Origin: Mucilaginibacter rubeus
Lineage (GTDB): Bacteria; Bacteroidota; Bacteroidia; Sphingobacteriales; Sphingobacteriaceae
DNA length: 64,000 nucleotides
Direction of reading: 5' to 3'
Assembly: GCF_014643835.1 (NCBI RefSeq)
Contig: NZ_BMKD01000010.1
Span: 82,479-146,478 of the forward strand
Shown one piece after another: positions 26,377-33,814 of the stretch. Under the pieces are notes generated by a model. The model worked only from the letters and a program-made list of their open reading frames with translations, was not told the origin of the DNA and did not search any database. The position numbers were made by a program, and so were the translations under genes. The stretch's first letter is position 1, and each line of letters begins with the position of its first letter.

Positions 26377-26957
26377 TGGAAGCCGATAAAATAAAAGACA
26401 GCATTAAGCGGGCAGCACAGGAACTTTTCCGCAAATTCGGGTACCATAAAACCAGTGTTAACGAGATTGCCAAAAAGGCAAAAATTGCCAAGGCAACCAT
26501 CTATAAATACTTCGATAGCAAGGAGGCCGTATTACACGTACTGCTGATGGACTACATCAAAGCCAGTGTTGACGACCTGGTACAAAGCAATTGGAATGAT
26601 ATTGATGAAGAGGTTTATCTCAATAACCTCATTATGAAAACCTGCCGCCTCTCCTACACCGTTTGTAATGAATTTATCGGCTGGGATTTCATCCGCGAGT
26701 CAACTAACTCACAGGATTTTTTAAAGAACCTATCTAACGAACTGGAAGAACTGCTCATGGCATCGTTTATCCAATTGCCCGGCATCCGCAAGCACGAAAC
26801 TTACCAACAGCGCTTACGCTTCCTGATCAAGTGCAGTAAAAGCATCGTGTTTAGCTTTGCATTTACTTCGGTAAGTGATTCGGACGTGCGCAAGAATTTT
26901 GTTTCTTTTCAGAAAGAGATTTTGCCTTATTTAGTTAAGGCTGCGGTTTCGGTTTAA
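26376..26957 (+). CDS. TetR/AcrR family transcriptional regulator
   Basis: Repressor of 193 residues with an N-terminal DNA-binding domain: IKDSIKRAAQELFRKFGYHKTSVNEIAKKAKIAKATIYKYFDSKEAVL (about 6-53), with the TetR helix-turn-helix TSVNEIAKKAKIAKATIYKYF. The C-terminal ligand domain is helical and specific to this protein. The start codon overlaps the stop of the Rieske-like gene by one base, so pheS, this lipoprotein and the regulator may be one transcript. No efflux pump is near, so the target is unknown. It converges with the next gene (stops overlap by four bases). Confidence 0.9.
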   Translation: MEADKIKDSIKRAAQELFRKFGYHKTSVNEIAKKAKIAKATIYKYFDSKEAVLHVLLMDYIKASVDDLVQSNWNDIDEEVYLNNLIMKTCRLSYTVCNEFIGWDFIRESTNSQDFLKNLSNELEELLMASFIQLPGIRKHETYQQRLRFLIKCSKSIVFSFAFTSVSDSDVRKNFVSFQKEILPYLVKAAVSV

Positions 26958-27382
26958 TCAGCCCAAGGCTCAACCATTAACAGAATATTATGCAAGGCAG
27001 TATGAGCATATCCGTTACCGGTATGTAAAATATGGCAGTTACCCTCTTTATCAAAAATGGATAACTTATCCCATTCTGTTTTGATCTTGTTTCTATTGGT
27101 TTGAAAAGCTTCTATTTTTTTAATATCCTTAAAATCGATCCTGAAGATCTTTTCCCCACTATAACCTACCACCTGTCTGGTACAAAGTAATGTCCATTGT
27201 TTTGAAGGTTTCGTAAAGAAAAGCACCGGAATTCCGCTTAAATCTTCTTTTAAATTAGATTTCAAGTACGCTTTTATTGATTCAGAAAGCTCATCGAAAA
27301 AAAATGTGTAGTCGTTCGAAACTTCATATTTATCGAACCTCCATTTTATTCTACCCAATATATATTCATCGGTCTTTTTCAT
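26954..27382 (-). CDS. Hypothetical protein
   Basis: About 142 residues from ATG 27382. It is a soluble mixed alpha/beta protein with no signal peptide: KKTDEYILGRIKWRFDKYE, FFFDELSESIKAYLKSN, VLFFTKPSKQWTLLCTRQVV, GEKIFRIDFKDIKKIE and ILHTGNGYAHTALHNILLMV. I do not recognise a family. The tail-to-tail overlap with the TetR gene is short. Nothing in the neighbourhood gives a role. Confidence 0.7.
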   Translation of the reverse strand: MKKTDEYILGRIKWRFDKYEVSNDYTFFFDELSESIKAYLKSNLKEDLSGIPVLFFTKPSKQWTLLCTRQVVGYSGEKIFRIDFKDIKKIEAFQTNRNKIKTEWDKLSIFDKEGNCHILHTGNGYAHTALHNILLMVEPWAD

Positions 27383-27465
27383 AAGAGATAAAACTATCAA
27401 AAATAATGGCCTGAATTATGATGTAGAAAAGTCAGATTTCAAATTGAAGAAAAATTTCAATTATT

Positions 27466-27482
27466 ACTTTGAAATGCAAAGT
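27466..27482 (+). promoter_or_regulatory. Operator-like palindrome 1 for creD
   Basis: ACTTTG-AAATG-CAAAGT: perfect 6-base arms with a 5-base spacer. Its first TTTG (27468-27471) is exactly 20 bases ahead of the TATATTTG box at 27492-27499, so the palindrome overlaps the -33 element. Confidence 0.65.
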
Positions 27483-27491
27483 ACTTTACAT

Positions 27492-27499
27492 TATATTTG
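27492..27499 (+). promoter_or_regulatory. Consensus Bacteroidota promoter for creD
   Basis: TATATTTG fits TAnnTTTG, with a TTTG -33 element 20 bases upstream (27468-27471). Transcription would start near 27506, giving a leader of about 65 bases to ATG 27573. Confidence 0.6.
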
Positions 27500-27536
27500 T
27501 CACAGGCTTAAGCAAAGCCTTTCTTTTTAATTATAA

Positions 27537-27553
27537 ACTTTGAAATACAAAGT
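27537..27553 (+). promoter_or_regulatory. Operator-like palindrome 2 for creD
   Basis: ACTTTG-AAATA-CAAAGT: same arms as palindrome 1, centres 71 bases apart. It lies between the predicted transcript start and the creD start codon. Confidence 0.6.
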
Positions 27554-27572
27554 ACTTTATATCCAAGCAATC

Positions 27573-28907
27573 ATGATAGAGGAACAATCACCAAAACAAA
27601 CAACATTGGGCTGGCTCAGGGAGTCGGCAACATTTAAATTGATCTTTATCGGGCTATTGGCGCTTTTACTCTTAATTCCATCAGCCTTCGTCCAAAACCT
27701 GGTGACCGAACGTGCAGTCAGACAGGGTGAAACGGCCAAAGAGGTATCAGAAAGCTGGTCGGCCAGCCAGATTATCAAAGGCCCGATATTGGTTATCCCT
27801 TATAAAAAAGGAATAAATATGACCGACACCACTAAGCAGGCGCTTATAGAAAACCTGTATATACTCCCCGACAACCTTCACATTAAGGCAGGCCTTACAA
27901 CACAGCTTAGGCACCGGGGCATTTTTGATGTAGCTGTATATAATACGCAGGTAAAAATAAGCGGCAATTTTGCCAAACTTGATCTCTCCTCACTCGGTAT
28001 AAATATAAACCAGCTCCTTTTAAATAAAGCCAGGTTTGAATTTAGTGTGAGCGACCTGAAAGGTTTGAAAAGCAACCCGGTTATAAAAACCACTCAACCC
28101 ATACTTGGCGCCGAGCCTTCATTTGAATCCGTATTTGGCAATGGTTTGCAAGCCGGTGTTGACCTTTCAGCAATAAACAATAACGAAATTCCATTTGATT
28201 ACACGCTTGATCTGAAAGGCAGTGAAGGATTAAGCTTTTTACAAATGGGTAAAACTACCGATGTGCGGGTAAATGGCAACTGGAGCAGCCCGAGCTTTGA
28301 TGGCAATTTCCTCCCCGATGATTCTAAAGTTGATACCAGCGGCTTTAGCGCCAGCTGGCGGATGATGTATTACAACCGGCCATTCCCGCAACAGTGGACC
28401 GGTCAGCAAAAAACGTTGGATAACGACAAAAAACTGGAAGAGGCCACTTTTGGTGTAAAACTTCGCCTCCCGGTTGATCAGTACCAGAAAACCATGCGTA
28501 CCAGTAAGTATGCTATATTCATTATCCTCCTTACCTTTATATCTCTCTTTTTAACTGAGGTTATCCGCAAACAACCGATACATATGTTCAACTACATATT
28601 GATTGGCGCGGCTATGGTTATTTACTATACGCTGCTGTTGTCGTTTTCTGAGCAGGTTGGCTACAACATAGCTTATCTTATTGCCTCTATGTCAACCATA
28701 GCACTTATATCCGTATTTATATCATCCCTGCTAAAAAACGGGAAGGCGGCGTTACTGTTCGCTTTTATTTTAGCGGTGTTTTATGCCTTTATTTTTGTCA
28801 TCATTCAACTGGAAGATCTTGCCTTAATGGTTGGCAGTATCGCGCTGTTTATCATTATAGCCGTGTTGATGTACTTTTCGCGCAAGATAAATTGGGATAA
28901 AAATTAA
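27573..28907 (+). CDS. creD: Cell envelope integrity protein CreD
   Basis: Inner-membrane protein of the CreD family (444 residues from ATG 27573; the frame is open to 27540 but only from a TTG that lies inside operator 2). One N-terminal membrane helix (LIFIGLLALLLLIPSAFVQNLV), a periplasmic domain with ASWRMMYYNRPFPQQWTGQQ, then five or six C-terminal helices such as IILLTFISLFLTEVI and YILIGAAMVIYYTLLLSFS. In other bacteria it is linked to beta-lactam response and envelope stress. In Bacteroidota it is usually next to a winged-helix regulator; none is adjacent here, though two matching palindromes are in its promoter. Confidence 0.9.
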   Translation: MIEEQSPKQTTLGWLRESATFKLIFIGLLALLLLIPSAFVQNLVTERAVRQGETAKEVSESWSASQIIKGPILVIPYKKGINMTDTTKQALIENLYILPDNLHIKAGLTTQLRHRGIFDVAVYNTQVKISGNFAKLDLSSLGININQLLLNKARFEFSVSDLKGLKSNPVIKTTQPILGAEPSFESVFGNGLQAGVDLSAINNNEIPFDYTLDLKGSEGLSFLQMGKTTDVRVNGNWSSPSFDGNFLPDDSKVDTSGFSASWRMMYYNRPFPQQWTGQQKTLDNDKKLEEATFGVKLRLPVDQYQKTMRTSKYAIFIILLTFISLFLTEVIRKQPIHMFNYILIGAAMVIYYTLLLSFSEQVGYNIAYLIASMSTIALISVFISSLLKNGKAALLFAFILAVFYAFIFVIIQLEDLALMVGSIALFIIIAVLMYFSRKINWDKN

Positions 28908-28990
28908 GCATTGCATATACCAATCAGCAAAGTTTTCATAAATCTTTACTGATTGGTAATTAAACCTTATACCGATTTGGTTTTTAGTTT

Positions 28991-29020
28991 AAAAATTACT
29001 ATGTTAGCATAGTAATTTTT
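28991..29020 (+). terminator. 13-base perfect hairpin after creD
   Basis: AAAAATTACTATG (28991-29003) and CATAGTAATTTTT (29008-29020) with loop TTAG, then TTGTTTT. Either the terminator of creD or an operator for the small open frame that follows 7 bases later. The AT-rich stem makes it a weak terminator. Confidence 0.5.
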
Positions 29021-29026
29021 TGTTTT

Positions 29027-29137
29027 ATGAGCCGCGAACTAACAGAACTTTCCGACCTGATTGATGAGCAATTTGAGATAGAAGATATTACCGTTGACGA
29101 TAATATGGTTAACTATCTGCTAAGTTTATTTGCTTAG
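29027..29137 (+). CDS. Possible 36-residue small protein
   Basis: Open frame of 36 codons with strongly acidic composition (MSRELTELSDLIDEQFEIED...). It begins 6 bases after the hairpin at 28991-29020. It could be a real small protein or the remnant of an antitoxin-like gene. There is no homolog I recognise and no good ribosome-binding site, so I give it low confidence. Confidence 0.3.
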   Translation: MSRELTELSDLIDEQFEIEDITVDDNMVNYLLSLFA

Positions 29138-29226
29138 AGATCCTGCTTAAGATCGTAACGTCTTTTAAAGGCGACCGGCTTTCTTTTGTCCCTCCTCTCC
29201 CATTTTCAGGATTAAATAAATAGGGT

Positions 29227-29234
29227 TAACTTTG
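29227..29234 (+). promoter_or_regulatory. Bacteroidota -7 box for rlmD
   Basis: TAACTTTG fits TAnnTTTG; it ends 7 bases before ATG 29242, so the transcript would be nearly leaderless. That is unusual enough that a downstream start or upstream promoter is possible. Confidence 0.4.
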
Positions 29235-29241
29235 CAGCCTG

Positions 29242-30648
29242 ATGAGTAAAGCTAACAAACCAAAGTTTTTTGAGAACGTACAGATCATTGACATTGCCGA
29301 AGAAGGCAAAGGCGTAGGCAAAGCCGATGACTTTGTGCTTTTTGTAGATAAGGCCGTACCCGGCGATGTGGCAGATGTACAGGTATACCGTAGTAAGAAA
29401 AACTTCGGCGAAGGCAAGATCACCGAATTAAAACAAGCTTCTGAATACCGAACGCAAGCTTTTTGCGAGCATTTCGGCACCTGTGGTGGCTGCAAATGGC
29501 AGCACATGACCTACGAGGCCCAGCTTAAATTCAAACAAAAATCGGTTGTCGATGCTTTAAGCCGTTTGGCCAAGATCAACGTTGAAGGTATCATGCCTAT
29601 CGTGCCTTCGCCGGCCGATAGATATTACCGCAACAAGCTTGAATTTACCTTCTCCAACAAACGCTGGCTTTACGATGGTGAAAACAAAGAAGATGGTACA
29701 CTGAACATGAATGCTCTGGGTTTTCATATTCCGGGCAGGTTTGATAAGATCCTGGACGTAAACCATTGCTATCTGCAGGCCGAACCATCCAACGGCTTAC
29801 GCAATGAGATCCGTGATTTTACCATTCAACAGGGTTATACGTATTACGATCTGCGTAATCACAGCGGTATGCTCCGCAATTTGGTTGTACGTACCTCATC
29901 AACCGGCGAGATCATGGTGATTGTAGTTTTCGCTTACGCAGAACAAAGCGAGATTGATAACCTGATGAGCCACATTGACGCCCGTTTCCCGGAGATCACT
30001 TCCTTACTCTACATCGTAAACCAGAAAAAAAATGATACCATATTCGACCAGGATGTGATCGCCTTTAAAGGGCCCGAATACATCCACGAAGAAATGAACG
30101 GCATCAAGTTCCGTATAGGGCCTAAGTCATTTTACCAGACCAACTCTGTACAGGCACTTCGTCTGTATGAAATAACCCGCGATTTTGCGGGCTTTAAAGG
30201 CGATGAATTGGTTTATGACCTTTACACCGGCGCCGGCACCATTGCCAACTTTGTTGCCGGTCACGTGCGTGAAGTTGTTGGTGTTGAGTATGTACCAACT
30301 GCTATTGAAGATGCTAAGGTAAATTCGGCCATTAACAATATCACCAACACCAAGTTTTATGCGGGTGATATGAAAGATGTATTGGTGGCCGATTTCGTAG
30401 CTGAGCATGGCAAGCCGGATGTGATCATTACCGACCCACCACGTGCAGGCATGCACCCTGATGTAGTAGCCCGCTTAATGGAAATTGAAGCTCCTAAAAT
30501 TGTTTATGTAAGCTGCAATGCCGCCACCCAGGCCCGTGACCTGCTGGTGCTAAAAGAAAAATATGATACGGTTAAAATTCAGCCGGTAGATATGTTTCCG
30601 CATACCCAGCACGTGGAGAATGTGGTGTTGCTTGTTTTGAGAGATTAG
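29242..30648 (+). CDS. rlmD: 23S rRNA (uracil-C5)-methyltransferase, RlmD family
   Basis: Methylates uridine at C5 in 23S rRNA using SAM. The 468 residues have an N-terminal TRAM domain (VQIDIAEEGKGVGKA, GDVADVQVYRSKKNF), an iron-sulfur cluster segment CEHFGTCGGCKWQH, and the SAM-binding loop DLYTGAGTIANFVAG. The catalytic cysteine lies in YVSCNAATQARDL, after TDPPRAGMHP. RlmD, RlmC and TrmA share this fold and cannot be fully told apart from the sequence alone. The downstream gap holds TTAGAGGTTAGAGATTAG short repeats. Confidence 0.9.
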   Translation: MSKANKPKFFENVQIIDIAEEGKGVGKADDFVLFVDKAVPGDVADVQVYRSKKNFGEGKITELKQASEYRTQAFCEHFGTCGGCKWQHMTYEAQLKFKQKSVVDALSRLAKINVEGIMPIVPSPADRYYRNKLEFTFSNKRWLYDGENKEDGTLNMNALGFHIPGRFDKILDVNHCYLQAEPSNGLRNEIRDFTIQQGYTYYDLRNHSGMLRNLVVRTSSTGEIMVIVVFAYAEQSEIDNLMSHIDARFPEITSLLYIVNQKKNDTIFDQDVIAFKGPEYIHEEMNGIKFRIGPKSFYQTNSVQALRLYEITRDFAGFKGDELVYDLYTGAGTIANFVAGHVREVVGVEYVPTAIEDAKVNSAINNITNTKFYAGDMKDVLVADFVAEHGKPDVIITDPPRAGMHPDVVARLMEIEAPKIVYVSCNAATQARDLLVLKEKYDTVKIQPVDMFPHTQHVENVVLLVLRD

Positions 30649-30763
30649 AGGTTAGAGGTTAGAGATTAGTTTTTCTTAGCGTATGGTTCATTGTTGATAG
30701 TTCATAGCTATGATGTTTAAGAATCGGTACGATCACAAAAACAAATCGGTGTAATCCCAAAAA

Positions 30764-30800
30764 AATCAACGAAATCAGCGTAATCAAAAAAATCAACGGT
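30764..30800 (+). repeat. AATCAACGAAATCAGCG repeat, plus copy
   Basis: AATCAACGAAATCAGCG... ending AACGGT immediately before ATG 30802. A copy in the opposite orientation (AATCAACAGAATCAGCA... on minus) lies at 39735-39771, upstream of lptB. About 30 of 37 bases agree. It is another member of the intergenic repeats. Confidence 0.6.
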
Positions 30801-30801
30801 C

Positions 30802-31197
30802 ATGAACCCTGAAGAACTGCTTAACGAAGGAAATGAACGCAACAAACCGGCGGCTGATAGTCCGCTGATAAGTTTGGAGCGTGACCTGAAATATTTTAAC
30901 GACTCAATTAAAGAAATAGCCGAAGAGATCATTAACGAAGGACTCTCTTCCTACCCTATTTTCATAGCTCATCAGCACGAACTTAGTTTAGGCGAATTAA
31001 TCCTTGATCGTCATGATTTAAACTCGGAATGGAGTATTCATGCTTCTACATTGGAAGAATTTGTAGAACGAGACGTTATAAAGCCTGTACTGAAAGAACG
31101 CTTTGTTAACAGCTACAAAGATCCGTACCAATTTATGTGCGTATTTGTAGTGGTTCCCGAAGGCGCAAACTTTGTGTTTTTCCCTTACGCTAAGTAA
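30802..31197 (+). CDS. Hypothetical protein
   Basis: A 131-residue cytoplasmic-looking protein. The N-terminal third is acidic and helical (MNPEELLNEGNERNKPAADS, SLERDLKYFNDSIKEIAEEII). Then comes a compact domain with FIAHQHELSLGELILDRHDLNS, ASTLEEFVERDVIK and FVVVPEGANFVFFPY. I recall similar unnamed proteins in Bacteroidota but cannot name a domain. It lies between rlmD and the phosphoribosyltransferase gene on the same strand. Confidence 0.75.
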   Translation: MNPEELLNEGNERNKPAADSPLISLERDLKYFNDSIKEIAEEIINEGLSSYPIFIAHQHELSLGELILDRHDLNSEWSIHASTLEEFVERDVIKPVLKERFVNSYKDPYQFMCVFVVVPEGANFVFFPYAK

Positions 31198-31305
31198 GTT
31201 TTATTTATATAAATTTGAGACGTGCGGGAAATAAACCTAATGTAGTTTTATCACCATTCCGCATAAAAGCTCTTTTAAAAAGAGCAACAAATAATGCTGA
31301 TAAAA

Positions 31306-31818
31306 ATGCCTGAAAAAAAGCTTCTCATATTAAATAAGCAACAGATCCAGCAAAAGCTCGACAGGATGGCCTACCAGATACTGGAGGACAACTTTGACGA
31401 GGATGAAATATTGATAGCCGGTATCCTGCCGCGTGGCAACCACATTGCCGAGCGCCTGAAAACCATCCTCGATGGCATTGCGCCTTTCAAAAGCCGCCTG
31501 CTTACTATCGAACTTGAAAAACAAAGCAGCAGCTTAAGCGCCAATATTGATTTTGAGGTAGAAGAATGCAGTAATAAAGTGGTGATACTGGTTGATGATG
31601 TGCTGAACAGCGGTAAAACCCTTGCTTACGGCTTTGGTGTATTTTTGGATGTTCCGCTGAAAAAGCTCCGTACCGCGGTATTGGTTGACCGCAATCATAA
31701 AAGTTTCCCTATCACTACGGATTTTGCCGGTGTAGCCCTTTCAACCGTTATCAAAGAGCATGTTGATGTAGTGCTTGACGAAGAAGACGGTGAAGAGGAT
31801 GCGGTTTATTTAAGGTAG
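31306..31818 (+). CDS. Phosphoribosyltransferase family protein
   Basis: About 170 residues; ATG 31306 gives MPEKKLLILNKQQIQQKLD, and an ATG at 31294 adds four residues. It has a type I PRTase fold with the PRPP-binding motif VVILVDDVLNSGKTL. The strand GILPRGNHIAERLK and the hood region match PyrR or hypoxanthine-type enzymes (PyrR-like). The base or role is not determined by the sequence. It may be a bifunctional pyrimidine regulator as in the PyrR family, but no pyr genes are nearby. Confidence 0.8.
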   Translation: MPEKKLLILNKQQIQQKLDRMAYQILEDNFDEDEILIAGILPRGNHIAERLKTILDGIAPFKSRLLTIELEKQSSSLSANIDFEVEECSNKVVILVDDVLNSGKTLAYGFGVFLDVPLKKLRTAVLVDRNHKSFPITTDFAGVALSTVIKEHVDVVLDEEDGEEDAVYLR

Positions 31819-31873
31819 GATGAATTCTGTCTTATTCAACTGGTTTTTATTCAATAAATCATTTTATAGAGAT

Positions 31874-31902
31874 CGTCATTACTGTAAGAAGTACGAAGCA
31901 AT
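31874..31902. repeat. Degenerate TCATTGCGAGG-type half repeat
   Basis: CGTCATTactgtaaGAAGTACGAAGCAATCC resembles the left arm of the palindromic element at 59716-59809, with an insertion. No matching right arm was found. Confidence 0.4.
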
Positions 31903-31970
31903 CCGGCATAAGCAGAGCAGCAACACAAAGGTTATGACACTTTCCTCTTCTTGGTTTTTATAATTAAAAA

Positions 31971-32135
31971 ATGGCAGAAAAGATTAATTATACAAGAGAC
32001 TGGTGGGAAAATTTATCTGAAGCTGAAAAACGGCATATTGATGCAGGTATAGCCGATGCCGAAAATGGCAGAACTGTTTCTGCAGAAGAGTTCTGGGATA
32101 AATTAAAAGGACAAAATGAAGATTTATATTCTTAA
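31971..32135 (+). CDS. Antitoxin-like small protein
   Basis: A 54-residue acidic protein; ATG 31971 to TAA 32135. LSEAEKRHIDAGIADAENGRTVSAEEFWDKL resembles the C-terminal half of addiction-module antitoxins that sit ahead of RelE/ParE toxins (IDAGLADxxAGRxVxxxE). The next frame starts at ATG 32116 inside its end, reads MKIYILNFGRSFG and then stops after 33 codons within a repeat. This looks like the start of a toxin gene cut by an insertion. The function is inferred from resemblance only. Confidence 0.55.
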   Translation: MAEKINYTRDWWENLSEAEKRHIDAGIADAENGRTVSAEEFWDKLKGQNEDLYS

Positions 32136-32138
32136 TTT

Positions 32139-32225
32139 TGGGCGTTCCTTCGGCCGGGCTTTGCACTTATACTGCACAGGCATTAGCCACTTGGCCGGTA
32201 CCCGTTTCAATCCCTAACGCAAAAA
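32139..32225. repeat. Interspersed element starting GGGCGTTCCTTCGG
   Basis: GGGCGTTCCTTCGGCCGGGC ... CGTTTCAATCCCTAACGCAAAA resembles an intergenic element I recall from Sphingobacteria (recall only). It follows the antitoxin-like gene and interrupts the following frame. No second copy was found in the window. Confidence 0.4.
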
Positions 32226-32234
32226 GAAGGCTCT

Positions 32235-32741
32235 TTAAATACTCGCCCCCAACGCCTCTTCGAGCTTCTCAACCGACATATCAATCCCTTCAACAATATT
32301 TGTTGCCTGCAGGTAGAAACCTTCACGCTCGGCCAGTTTGCCGGTGATAAATTCTACCAGTTCATCGCCTTTTTTCCCTTGCAATACCGGACGAATGGTT
32401 TTGCTGTTCTCCAACCTGTCGGCCAGGGTTTTGGGAGATAGTTTTATGTAGAGGGTTTTACCGTTGGCATTCATCCAATCCATGTTATCAAAAAAACAAG
32501 GCAATCCTCCGCCGGTTGATACCACGGTATTTTCGGCATATTCAGTTTCTTTCAATACCTGCGATTCCAGTTTACGGAATGCATCCTCGCCAAATGAGGA
32601 AAAATATTCGGCTATGCTCATGCCTGCTTTGGCTTCGAGCACATGATCAAGATCAATAAATTCGTAGCCCCATTTGGCGGCAAGTTTGCGGCTCCAGGTT
32701 GTTTTGCCACACCCCATAAAGCCCACAATAAAATATTTCAT
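32235..32741 (-). CDS. aroK: Shikimate kinase
   Basis: Phosphorylates shikimate in chorismate synthesis. The 168-residue protein has the P-loop GFMGCGKTTWSRKLA (8-22), the shikimate-site DLDHVLEAKAGMSIAEYF and FRKLESQVLKE, and the VSTGGGLPCF segment. LADRLENSKTIRPVL fits the lid region. It is the last gene of a minus-strand operon, 10 bases after the ABC permease. This is an unusual partner but the spacing implies co-transcription. Confidence 0.95.
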   Translation of the reverse strand: MKYFIVGFMGCGKTTWSRKLAAKWGYEFIDLDHVLEAKAGMSIAEYFSSFGEDAFRKLESQVLKETEYAENTVVSTGGGLPCFFDNMDWMNANGKTLYIKLSPKTLADRLENSKTIRPVLQGKKGDELVEFITGKLAEREGFYLQATNIVEGIDMSVEKLEEALGASI

Positions 32742-32751
32742 AAAAATTTCT

Positions 32752-33810
32752 TCAGCTTAATTTTACCCGAGGGTCAATCCAAACATAGATAACATCCACT
32801 AGGATACTGATCACCACAAATATAAACGCGATAAACAATATAGAGCCCATCACCACCGGAAAATCCGACATTTCCAAAGCATCAACAGTAGCTTTGCCTA
32901 ATCCGTTATAACCAAAAATGTATTCCACAAAAAACGAACCTGCCAAAAGCGACGCAAACCAGTTGGCAATGGCGGTAATTACCGGATTCATGGCATTTTT
33001 AAGCGCGTGACGATAAATAATCGTCCGGTTACTTAATCCTTTCGCTTTGGCAGTTCGGATGTAATCCTGCCCCAAAACATCGAGCATGGCGTTACGGGTA
33101 AGCTGCACAATGATAGCCAATGGCCTTAAGCCTAAAGTGATAACCGGTAATATTAGGTTTTTAAGTGTAATCACTTCGCCTTTAAACGGATCATAGCTAT
33201 ACAAACTGCCCGACATGTTTAAATGCGTGTAATTACTCAGCACAAAACCAAAGATCCAGGCAATAATGATCCCTGCAAAAAAAGAGGGCGCAGAAATGCC
33301 CAGTGTTGAAAAACTAATAGCCAGCTTATCAATCCAGGTATCTTTGTTCACCGCGCTTGCCACGCCCAAAAAAACACCGATAATGACAGCGAAGATCATA
33401 GCGGCAGCTGCAAGCACCAATGTATTCGGGATCACTTCCATCAATAACGAAGCTACATCCTTACGGGTTTGGTACGAACGTCTCAGGTAAGGCCATTTCA
33501 GTGCAAGTACTTTACTCTTGCTTACCGGGAACAGTTTTACATAGCCGTAGCGCTGTTGCTCGTCAGCCGTATTAAGATGGATACCTAATGGGGAAAGATC
33601 ATTCAGATAATAGGCAAATTGCACCGGTACTGGTTTATCCAGCCCAAACTCTTTGCGTACGGCCTGAAGCGATTGTACGTCGGCGCGCTGCCCCTGGGTC
33701 ATACGGGCAGGGTCGACAGGTAAAATATTGAACAGGAAAAAAACAACAAACACTACCCCCAGCATTACTGCCAGCCCATATAGTAATTTGCGGAGCAGGT
33801 AAGGGATCAT
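32752..33810 (-). CDS. ABC transporter permease (DppB/OppB type)
   Basis: Inner-membrane permease of 352 residues with six or more helices: MIPYLLRKLLYGLAVMLGVV at the N-terminus, and the EAA-type loop DYIRTAKAKGLSNRTIIYRHALKNAM, which contacts the ATPase. It is of the dipeptide/oligopeptide permease family. An insert of unusual sequence lies after residue 65. No ATPase, second permease or binding protein is adjacent. The other parts must be elsewhere. It starts 4 bases after the BT_3928-family gene stop. Confidence 0.9.
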   Translation of the reverse strand: MIPYLLRKLLYGLAVMLGVVFVVFFLFNILPVDPARMTQGQRADVQSLQAVRKEFGLDKPVPVQFAYYLNDLSPLGIHLNTADEQQRYGYVKLFPVSKSKVLALKWPYLRRSYQTRKDVASLLMEVIPNTLVLAAAAMIFAVIIGVFLGVASAVNKDTWIDKLAISFSTLGISAPSFFAGIIIAWIFGFVLSNYTHLNMSGSLYSYDPFKGEVITLKNLILPVITLGLRPLAIIVQLTRNAMLDVLGQDYIRTAKAKGLSNRTIIYRHALKNAMNPVITAIANWFASLLAGSFFVEYIFGYNGLGKATVDALEMSDFPVVMGSILFIAFIFVVISILVDVIYVWIDPRVKLS

Positions 33811-33814
33811 TTTG

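Noticed and set aside
30650-30668. Possible CRISPR-like repeats (TTAGAGGTTAGAGATTAG)
   Set aside because: Too short, no spacers and no cas genes; these are short-word intergenic repeats.
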